Shown here: in pieces, positions 55,920 through 64,000 of the stretch
Numbering within the stretch: position 1 is the first letter of the stretch
Layout: each line of letters opens with the position of its first letter
Assembly: GCA_022494885.1 (NCBI GenBank)
Contig: JAGVSM010002391.1
Location: 1-64,000, forward strand
Reading direction: 5' to 3'
Origin: Micrasema longulum
Taxonomy: Eukaryota; Arthropoda; Insecta; Trichoptera; Brachycentridae
DNA: 64,000 nucleotides
Made by a program: the position numbers and the translations under genes
The notes under the pieces: model-generated
What the model was told of the DNA's origin: nothing
Seen by the model: only the letters and a program-made list of their open reading frames with translations
Database searches by the model: none

Positions 55920-57681
55920 TAGGGCTTTCGTTCGAAATTCGAGATTCTCGAAATTTCGAATCTCGAGCCATTTTCAATATCGAGATGCTAGTCTCAAAAT
56001 TGCGTGATAGAAATCCACTAGTTACGCATAATGTACTATAAGGTGACTGTCAAAGATTTGCGACATCGTAAAATATACGAGTAACGACGGCAATATAGTA
56101 AAATAATGAACGTGAGCGATGAATTTTTCAATCTCGGTGCTGGCAAAACTAAGAACCCAAATTAAAAAAAACACATTCGCCATGTCTAAACTGCAGTAAA
56201 AAAAACAATTATTGAGTTAAAACGCAAGTGTATCAGTTTTGCTTGCTCCATTGTTGAATGTACATCAAGCATAACTAAACAATAGGTGGATACATAAGTG
56301 TAAACTCATCATCCATTAAATTCAGGATTTTAGTTTTTGTACGGATTGTTGGCTTAATTTCACCCTTAAAGTGCATTGATCATCTTCGGTAAAAATGTCG
56401 GAATTTAATTTACTCACAAATTGAAAATAATAGCTTAGCAACATTATGATATAGAAAATGAAAAGAATACTTCCGGTGATGCATTAAAAGTGCTTTCAGT
56501 TCACGTCGTCCATTCGGCTAACTCAGATTTTCTGTACAAAAATAAATAAAAAAAACAGCTATCGATAATTTTGTAAAAGCACGGCAGAAGCTGATTAGGC
56601 TAAGGCTGGAAAATCACGGCAGAGACTGATTAGGCTGAACTGGATTAGCGCGGCACTGCTTAAATGAATTCTAAAGCTGCACATATTTTATTTTACTCGC
56701 TGACTTCACCCTCAACTAGTTTTTGATTTAAGAAAATTTTTCTGTTATATTATTTTAGTTAATTTGCTGTGATCAATATGCGTTCGGTGATAAAGGAATA
56801 GTAGTTTGGTATATTTTGTGTTCATTTTGATTAAAAAATATATTAAAAAAATATGCTGTAATGTGATATATTAAACATTTTTTATACGAATTACCGTTAG
56901 TATCGAATGGTTTCGAAGTCTCCAAAAGTCTCGAAATTTCGTGACTCGGTAGCGGAGTCTTGTTTCAGTCTCAAGTCTCAAATTTGTGTCGAGACTGGAA
57001 GCCCTACTGGAGACTCGAAATTTTGACACATTTAATATGGAGATTTTCGAGATGCTAAGATCGAAATTTTGAGGACGAGGGATAGAAAACGCGTTGCTGC
57101 CAATGTGTATCTTCTTTTTTAGGTAAACCCGTGTAAGTTGGATTCGTTCCGACGTTTCGGCTACCATTGCAGGAACCATATTCAGGGTAAACATCTACAT
57201 AACGCACGATAAAATTATTTCAAAACGGTACGTACCTCCGATAAGTAAGAGTCTTTGTAATTGTTTTGAAATTTACGTATTTGCTTTTTTAATACATTTT
57301 TTTAACAGACTGAGGCTGGATTAGTGCGGCACTACCCGAATGTGCGTTAAAGCTGCACATGTTTTCCTTCAGCTCTGTCTAGAACATGATGGCTGCTGGC
57401 TAATAGCCGACTAGTTGTTGATTTAAGAAGGTTTTTCTGTTATATTATTTTAGTTAGATTGTTGTGGTCCATGTTTGTTTGGTGATATAGGGATAGTTGG
57501 TTGGTATGTTTAATAATATATATTTTTTTTAAATATCAATAGAATGTTATGATGCTATTTATTTACTACATTCACTATTTTTTGTACGAATTATCGTTAG
57601 TATCGAAAAGTCTCGAAAACTGAGACGAGGCTCGGAGACCACGTCTCGAAACTTATTTTTTTGTCGAAATTGGAAGCCCTA
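55920..57681. mobile_element. hAT-like DNA transposon relic with duplicated 3' part
   Basis: The left end TAGGGCTTTCGTTCGAAATT and right ends of the form TCGA-(A/G)A-TTGGAAGCCCTA at 57005 and 57680 make inverted termini (TAGGGCTTYC). The last roughly 400 bp occur twice (56604-57005 and 57309-57680; shared GGATTAGYGCGGCACT, TTTTTCTGTTATATTATTTT, TACGAATTACCGTTAGTATC). No transposase frame survives and no matching 8-bp target duplication was found. TAGGG termini are common in hAT elements. Confidence 0.45.
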
Positions 57682-58103
57682 CGCACTACGTCAAATTTTG
57701 CACCATAATGAAAGTCCGAGAATGAAGTCGCGGAAGGCAATCGCCATGAATTAAAACGCCATTTTCTTCATGCCTATAACGTGTCTAATTAAAGGTCTTT
57801 GGATATGCTCAGGATATTTTTAAAACAAATGTTTACGTTATACAGAATTCAACAACAACCACAAAGAACGTGTGAGAATAGGTACTAGGTACGCATTTAC
57901 ATTCGTATTAACTATTACCTTCTGTTTTTTAATCGCCTGTGCTATCAGCGGAAGCTCAACACGCATATATTATATTATATTATATATAAATACATCATAT
58001 GTATATCGTACAATTACTCCACGTGATAACATGCGGGCGCACTGCGCACACTAGTCCCGCTAGGCTATTTAGATAAACTAAAATCGATTTTAAGCTAAAC
58101 CAT

Positions 58104-58190
58104 TTTTCAACGAGACGGATTGCGGTTCAGTGGCTAGTGTCGTGATCGGGAGGCCCGGGGTTCGAGCCCCGCTCACCACAACGTGTTTCT
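58104..58190 (+). repeat. tRNA-like SINE head
   Basis: GGATTGCGGTTCAGTGGCTA and the B box GGGGTTCGAGCCCCG form a good TPsiC-like hairpin; the acceptor stem does not pair, so this is SINE-derived rather than a working tRNA. Confidence 0.5.
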
Positions 58191-58487
58191 TATTTTTGAA
58201 CACGGTTATTTACGACAAAAAAAATGGGACCAAAATTGAAATATTCAGGAAAATCATAAAAACACTAATATTTTATTTTTGAAAGCAAAAATAAAATGAA
58301 AATCGTTGTCCAAGCAATAATTGAAAAGAGCAAATAACAGAGAAAAATGGCCTTCTCTGATTCCGGACGAATAAAGAATACAGTTTTGTGAGTGAAATAG
58401 AACCAGAACCCTAGACTAGTGTTTTAAACTGAAAACCAAAACCATACCAAAACCCTTAAACAGAAATCGAGTAGAGATACGTTCGTT

Positions 58488-58600
58488 TCGTGATGTAGTG
58501 ATTGGGAGGTTTGCTTACCATGTTTAAGGTTCGATTCCTAGCAGGTTGCACGTGAAATGTTGACTATAAAAGTAACGGCAATATTTCATTTATTTCAATC
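58488..58600 (+). repeat. SINE copy (GGCCTC type), worn
   Basis: TTCGTGATGTAGTGATTGGG, CTTACCATGTTTAAGGTTCG and ATTCCTAGCAGGTTGCACG retain the A/B-box layout and the downstream GTGAAATGTTGACTATAAAA body. Confidence 0.5.
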
Positions 58601-58683
58601 AAAAATATTGTTACACAATAAAGGTACCCAAAATACATGAAAAATATAAAGTTAGTTACATGAGTCACCAAGCCATTGTTCCA

Positions 58684-59103
58684 AGGCCCCGATTACAAAC
58701 GCTATCTTTAACGATAAACATCGAGACTGCATAAAATAAAATTGGTATTTATGTACGAAACGTTGAACATTTGTATGGAAACTTAGTCGGTAACCTAGTC
58801 GGTAACCTGTAATTGAACATGTTTAGAAATAAAAAATGTATCCGAATTATTGAGTTATATTATTAATACAGAAAAAATAATTTGACTTTTAGATAAAATT
58901 TCATACAAATGTTAACTTCAATTGTCTATAAAGTAAAATCTTATTTTCTGTACAAAAATGCATATATATGACTTTTTTTTCGAAACATATTCAGTTACAG
59001 GTTACAAACAAATATGCGTAGGTACTTATTTTCGTACATAAAATTCAATTTTACATTATAGACAATTGATGATTTCTGTTAACTTCGCATTGTAACCGGG
59101 ACC
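58684..59103. mobile_element. Composite family E element (two halves head to head)
   Basis: GGCCCCGATTACAAACGCTA at the left and GCATTGTAACCGGGACC at the right are inverted ends. The interior carries the middle block twice in opposite orientations (GTCGGTAACCTGTAATTGAA and TTCAGTTACAGGTTACAAAC), giving a 420 bp palindrome-like unit. GTCGGTAACCTA is duplicated in tandem at the left centre. Confidence 0.6.
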
Positions 59104-59129
59104 TTGGACTGTCACCCGAAGCTTAAAAC

Positions 59130-59225
59130 TGATCACCCTATCGCCGTTCAGATGATCAGTCTTCCGCTTTGAGTGCCAGTTGAGAGACTATGGAATATTC
59201 TAGTGTAAAAACACCTTTATTTATA
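59130..59225 (-). repeat. SINE tail fragment
   Basis: GATGATCAGTCTTCCGCTTT, GAGTGCCAGTTGAGAGACTA and GAATATTCTAGTGTAAAAAC match the reverse of the GGCCTC-type SINE body at 38.2 kb; head absent. The same body is worn again at 59265-59400. Confidence 0.5.
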
Positions 59226-61923
59226 TATATATAATTTGACCACGAGGTGGCCAACAAAGAGCTTATATTATTACCAGAACCCTGAAACAGTTTTCGACTC
59301 GATGTTTGAGGTTCTGGATTCTATTCCTGGCAGGGTGAACGTGAAATGTTGGTTTGAAATATGGTTCTACAATGCAATATTTCATTGTTTCTACAAGAAA
59401 TGAATTTTAGTTTTCATGTTTACCAAAAAGCCAAACGGCACCAGTGTGGGGCATTTTAAATGTGTACGGAGTATTTTAACTGTTATTTGACTAAATGCAC
59501 AAGTGTGTATAACCTAAGTACAACGTTTATTTCCTTTTATATTACAAGCGTGAAATATACAGGGTCAAGACCTTCTTTTAAACGAAAATCCATAAAACTT
59601 TAATGACAATACAAACAAATAAAAAGTATAATAAAAAAAAGTACTTTTATGAAGTGGCTTGTGAAATTGCAAGTCTAAAGAGAATCATTTGTCAATATCA
59701 ATACTATCATAATTCCGTTAGTTAAGACTGATGGCGCATAGCGTATTGCTACTCCGATTATTATTCACTATACACTTAAAGGCTAGATGATCCAGTCCAG
59801 GGACTATAAAATACTCCGGTATAAATTATGAATACAATTGAAGACATGAGTGGATGAAGAATTTATGTTACAATTTTTTTTTAATGTGCTTTACAAATGA
59901 AGATTATGAAGATAGGTACAACTCTTTCGTATAAAGCCAACTACACCATTAAAAAGAAGCAGAAAATCGAAATTGACATTGAATGAGGATTAAAAATGTT
60001 ATATTGTCAATAATTGTACTGGTGTTCAAAAATTCTAATTCAAAATTGTTCTATTCCATGTTCATATGCCAGAAATCGAACCCGAGAGCCAATTTACTAT
60101 AGTTTTCGTTTAACGTTTTAGATATAACTCTACAAACCGTGACTTAATTTTATAAATCAATTAAATGTTTCTCTAAATGGCACAACTAAGACTATTTTTT
60201 TTCTTTTGTTGCTTTTTTATGATTTTTTCATGCAAGCTATTTTGTGAAAAACATAACGGGAATTAACTTAAACATTTTGGTGCCGCTAACCCTAGGGATA
60301 GATATTGCAGTAAACCAAAAGAAGCGTATCTTGATCAAAGAAAGTACAAATTATTATTTTTTATTGTTATGAAAATTGCGTAGAATTAAAGAAAAAAATC
60401 ACCAATAATGTATTACTTTTTATTCGTATTTCATCACAATAAACCGTTTTGTAAAGTAAAATTACTTATTTTCCTAATTTTAAAATAATAACATATATAT
60501 TTTTACCCTCAATACTTGAACGTGGTCCCGTAAACTTTCGCTATCGTTTAAATTTAAGGGGCAATTTTTGGAATGAAAGGTCAAAAAGTTAAATGAATTT
60601 TATTCCTGAATATTTTATAAAGATACCTTTGATGAGGCGTGCTTAAATAAAATCGATACGTTCTGATCGCTTTCATTTAAAAACACATTTACTCAGTTTT
60701 TCATGTTGGTAAATATTGATCCGATTTCATATAATTATCTCATATAATAACATGTTTCTTGATGCTCCATATCTGCCTGCAAAGTACCACGAAGGTTTTA
60801 ATTTTATTGTTCGAATAATAAAATAAAAGTATTTTATAATCATTGCTTTTCACGTCCGCTTCCTAATAGTCCGGTGAACATACTTACATAGCATCTACAA
60901 ACAGCGTTCTTGCTTTTTGGTCAGCTGCCAACTTTATTGCGTCCTCCCTTATCAGGATCGCGTCACGTAGTACAGACTACAGTACAAAAAACTGTCAGTG
61001 GACGTCCAGGATGCAGCCGTGAACGTCGAGAACCTAATGTCTCGTAAATTGAGTAAAGCATGGCTAAAATTCAGTGCCTTTTCGTTAACTCCGATTGTGT
61101 TGAATTGTAAACTCCAGACAAAATCTGGACTATTTTGGTGTAAGTCTTTATATATTTAAAAAAATCTCTAAGATAGACCAGATCTTGTCATGAGGTAGTA
61201 ATTATTATTTTTTTTTTGTCCTAGCTTTAATTTTCTTGTATGGTAATTTGGTATGTATTATAAGAATATGTGTTTACAATTTTTTTTATAGACTTAGTCC
61301 GTTAATACATAAATAACTCAACTTGACAGAGTCTAAGGGGTTTTAAAACATACCTACAGCATATTATTTATGTTACCTGTTTGTTATTTAATAATCAAAC
61401 CACAATTTATAATATTATGTTTTTTCTGCCCAATACATAGTTTTGTGCTCGAAATAATTAAAACGAAACATAAAGCATCCTGTACATGTGGATACATAAC
61501 AGAACGATAATAGATTGCACGAAACGAAGTAACTAAACTTGTTCCCAGATAATTACAGAATTAACAAATGAATTCTGCAGTTTGAAAAAATTCCCCGAGG
61601 AGTTCGGATCAATTATAATTTTACCTTTTGAGTCTTTGCAGTTAAACGCTATCACTTTTATAATGCTCGGTACTCGGGACTAATATTGAACTAATCTTTA
61701 CCATTTTATTTCATTTGTATAAGTATTATTAAGCTGACATAATTGATCGCGTACATTTTACAGTGGATTCTGAACTAATTTATCAAGTCGAATAATAAAG
61801 TGGCCGGGGCTAACGTGTGTTAGATTATTAATTATTTTAATTGTGAAGAAAAACTTATCTGTGTTGCTTTATATCTGTTATTTACCAAACCTAGGAAAAG
61901 TTCATTTATCGAAAACTTACAAC

Positions 61924-62068
61924 ATGGGTGAATGCGAAATAAACTTAAAAGTTATAAAGTTGGAGTATAATATCCCGAATATTCCTGTGGGAATATTCAA
62001 AAGTAAACCTTTAAAAGCAAAATTTAATCACGCAACACTTGGACAGATTCCGGGAACTTTTCCCACTT
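61924..62068 (+). CDS. Candidate first coding exon, gene unknown
   Basis: ATG at 61924 lies in a favourable context (ACAACATGGG) and opens MGECEINLKVIKLEYNIPNI, PVGIFKSKPLKAKFNHATLG, QIPGTFPT, a basic, coding-like sequence open to 62190. A donor at T|GTAAAG (after 62068) gives phase 1 and fits an acceptor at 62612. Another donor (AAA|GTAAAA after about 62112) fits a phase-0 acceptor at 62602. I do not recognise the sequence; linking it to the next exon is inference. Confidence 0.4.
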
Positions 62069-62321
62069 GTAAAGCGAAAAAGAAGCCTATTCCTGAAGTC
62101 AAATTAAAAGTAAAAACTTTAATAAAACAAACGCCATTAAGATTTTATTCGATTAAATTATTTTTTCACCTTTACAGCTCTATTATTTAATAAAAATGTT
62201 TTACTAGAATATTTCATGTCCGTCTGTGTGAAATAAAATACATACCCTCAATCGAATATTTTCCACTGGATGGCTCCTCTAAAGTAAAAATCCTTAAAAA
62301 CATCAGCATTTTGAGATTAGT

Positions 62322-62460
62322 AGGCCTCGTAGTGTACTGATAAGTGCATTCGCTTACCGTGCTTGAGGTGCCGGGTTCGACTCCCGGCAGGATCGACGTG
62401 ACGTGATTGCTATATGGGGTTTTTCACGGCAATATTATAAAGTCTATGATATGAGTTTTA
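62322..62460 (+). repeat. tRNA-derived SINE (GGCCTC type)
   Basis: Head GGCCTCGTAGTGTACTGATA, then CGCTTACCGTGCTTGAGGTG and B box GGGTTCGACTCCCGG. The body is GGATCGACGTGACGTGATTG with a GGCAATATTATAAAG tail. Sits in the presumed intron between the two 3'-most exons. Confidence 0.65.
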
Positions 62461-62602
62461 TACACTGTTATGTGAGGATAAAGTAAATATAATAAATATC
62501 AAATGAATATGCAAGTTACCTAACTCAGATTGTTCAAGATAATTCTAGAAAACAAAGGTGCTGATAAACTTATTTAGATACGTATGAACTTCCAACTTTT
62601 AG

Positions 62603-62777
62603 AATATCCCAGTGAGAGGTCCTAATACTCTGGTGGATGAGCTTTTAGCAGAAATATATGGCTGCAGGGGAGAGAGACTTAGAGAGAAGGTTGGCAACGC
62701 GGCAGATAGTGAACCTTGCACTTCGACTACTTCCGGGCCTACATGTTATTTCGAACAGTCAGAAATTAAAAAAATAG
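62603..62777 (+). CDS. Internal exon, tentatively TBC1D30-like N-terminus
   Basis: Bounded by an acceptor (AACTTTTAG at 62602, or TATCCCAG at 62612) and a strong donor ATAG|GTGAGT after 62777. It encodes (NIPV)RGPNTLVDELLAEIYGCR, GERLREKVGNAADSEPCTST and TSGPTCYFEQSEIKKI. The NTLVDELLAEIYGCR stretch resembles the SLVxGLLNELYSC segment near the N-terminus of TBC1D30, a Rab-GAP-type TBC protein, before the coiled coil and TBC domain. Those downstream exons are not in the window, so the name is a guess. The exon itself is well supported by composition and splice sites. Confidence 0.5.
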
Positions 62778-62929
62778 GTGAGTCCTTGTTCATCCCTGTA
62801 GTATTGTTTTATTGTGATAAATTTTAATGTTGCACTCAGACCAATCAGACTTCATTTTGTTAATTAAACTCGTTAGCCGTATTCAAATAAATAATGTAAT
62901 GCTCTTTATATAATAGTTTGAATATATCT

Positions 62930-62990
62930 AAATTTTTATAGACAAGGCTGAATTCACCCCCTCAGGAGTTATCGAGATCGAAAATCAAAT
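62930..62990 (+). repeat. Family A end relic
   Basis: GAATATATCTAAATTTTTAT, AGACAAGGCTGAATTCACCC and CCTCAGGAGTTATCGAG are a worn copy of the family A arm. Confidence 0.45.
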
Positions 62991-63129
62991 CGATAGAAAA
63001 AAAAACAGGGAGGCACAACCTTTTTGAAAAGGGAATATGCAATAAATTTCGATTAGCTATATTATAAACGTCCTCGTTTCCCGTGTCCAGAAAGAATAAA
63101 AAACACAGTTTTCAAAGAAATATTTAAAA

Positions 63130-63965
63130 TTGGTACACCAACAGCTCAAAGAAAAATGACATATAGCAGAATCAGAACCCAAAGAGCAGGTGCTGGGATA
63201 CACGGAGTTAGACCCGCAAAAAGGTTCTCCATTAGCCTCGGGCTCTATCCTATTGTCTTCCAAATGGAACTATATGCCATCTATGCCTACGCGCAGGAAA
63301 ATTTGCGCAGACAATACAAAAGCAAAAGAATTTATATTTTTCCAGAGTCAGGCTGCTCTAAAAGTACTGAGTTCTGTCAAAATCAATTTTTAATTTATCT
63401 TGGAGTGCCTACGGGCGCTAAATTTTGCCGGTAAGTGTAAAAGTGTGACATTAATTTGGGTACTTAGTACGATAACGAGGCAGCTGATGAACTGGCAAAG
63501 CTGGAAGCTGAGACAGCACCAATAGGCCCTGACCCTCACTATGGGTTGCATAAATGTGCTCCCCGTAATGAGTTTAGGTCATGGGCCAGGAAGCAGAGTG
63601 TAATGCTCTGGCAAAAAGTACCTGATCAGCACCATGCAAAGGAACTGATAAAAGGGTAATCGCAAAGTTTTGCTTTTGACCTAAAATAAAGCTAGCCAAA
63701 ATCAAGTGAGGATTATCACTAAAACCCTTACAGGGCACTGCAGATTGAACAAACACCTTGCTAGAATGAACCTTTCCGAAACTTTTAGATGTAGGTTCTG
63801 CAGTTCAGATAAGGAAACACCTTACACATTATATGAGAATGTGAGGCTTTACATCATAAAAGGAGCCTTATCACCGGGGGACCACTGGTTAAACCTGAGG
63901 ATGTTAAAGAGCTCGCCTCCTACCTAATAGCTCAATACTGTACGGATCTGGGCTCGGGGGGTGAA
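63130..63965 (+). pseudogene. LINE RNase H domain, decayed
   Basis: Across shifting frames the plus strand reads RTQRAGAGIHGVRPAKRFSI, SLGLYPIVFQMELYAIYAYA, QENLRRQYKSKRIYIF, SQAALKVLSSVKINF, then DNEAADELAKLEAETAPIGP, ARKQSVMLWQKVPDQHHAKE and LTGHCRLNKHLARMNLSETF. The GAG/FQ-E-YAI/DSQAALKAL/GNEAADELAK series is RNase H, and the LTGHCRLNKHL + CRFC motif is the usual sequence downstream of it in insect Jockey/R1-like LINEs. The catalytic Asp of the DSQ box is lost in one frame. Ends near GAAATTTAATAAAATG. Confidence 0.8.
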
Positions 63966-64000
63966 ATTTAATAAAATGTATACTCTTGTCTTCCACACAG

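Larger units (their letters stand above)
53943..61923. other. Intergenic region
   Basis: Apart from the X-box, hairpin, GC-rich island, hAT-like relic, SINEs and family E copy listed separately, nothing is recognised in 54200-55320, 57700-58100, 59400-61840. Composition is AT-rich with worn SINE pieces (for example GCCAGAAATCGAACCCGAGA near 60070). Confidence 0.5.

Noticed and set aside
58104..58190. Possible functional tRNA gene
   Set aside because: The T-arm and B box are good but the acceptor ends do not pair and no clear anticodon arm is present. Like the other tRNA-like heads here it fits a SINE.

Overview
The window is AT-rich, intron-rich nuclear DNA from an animal, most likely an insect. 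Synapsin exons carry insect-type residues, introns reach about 15 kb, and the intervening DNA is packed with tRNA-derived SINEs, LINE fragments and foldback/MITE elements. The repeat style (short SINEs beginning 'GGCCTCGTGGTGTAGTGG', RTE-type LINE tails, many small hairpin elements) suggests Lepidoptera; this is inference. No bacterial operons, CRISPR arrays or canonical functional tRNA genes were seen.

Layout. (1) 1-21355: no recognised coding exon. This is probably intron of Synapsin (its 5' exons would lie upstream of the window) and is filled with repeats. (2) 21356-44903: the last six coding exons of Synapsin (Syn) on the + strand. They encode the C-terminal half of the ATP-grasp-like C domain, a proline-rich linker in one very GC-rich exon, and the conserved C-terminal tail ending [18 protein letters not shown]. 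The introns hold two related LINE copies (33.2-34.1 kb and 39.4-40.1 kb), a pogo-like TA-flanked element, foldback elements and SINEs. (3) 44904-49872: Syn 3' UTR and intergenic DNA. (4) 49873-53942, - strand: a three-exon, 118-codon gene reconstructed here from short exons with matching splice phases. It is a member of the PIERCE1/PIERCE2 family (microtubule inner proteins of motile cilia and sperm flagella). A near-consensus RFX X-box lies about 110 bp upstream of its start codon. (5) 53943-61923: intergenic, with a hAT-like relic, a GC-rich island and SINEs. (6) 61924-62777, + strand: the probable first coding exons of another gene, tentatively TBC1D30-like. (7) 63130-63965: a decayed LINE RNase H domain.

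The three host genes have no obvious joint pathway: Syn acts at synaptic vesicles, the PIERCE-like protein in ciliary doublets, and the third is tentative. Their introns and spacers are dominated by at least seven repeat families, named A-G here. A, B, D, E and F are short terminal-inverted-repeat or foldback elements. C and G are dispersed repeats without seen termini. One D copy sits inside an E copy. No previously unknown multi-gene system was recognised. The most informative items are the PIERCE-like gene with its X-box, the GC-rich proline exon of Syn, the apparent absence of a nested TIMP gene, and the foldback families.
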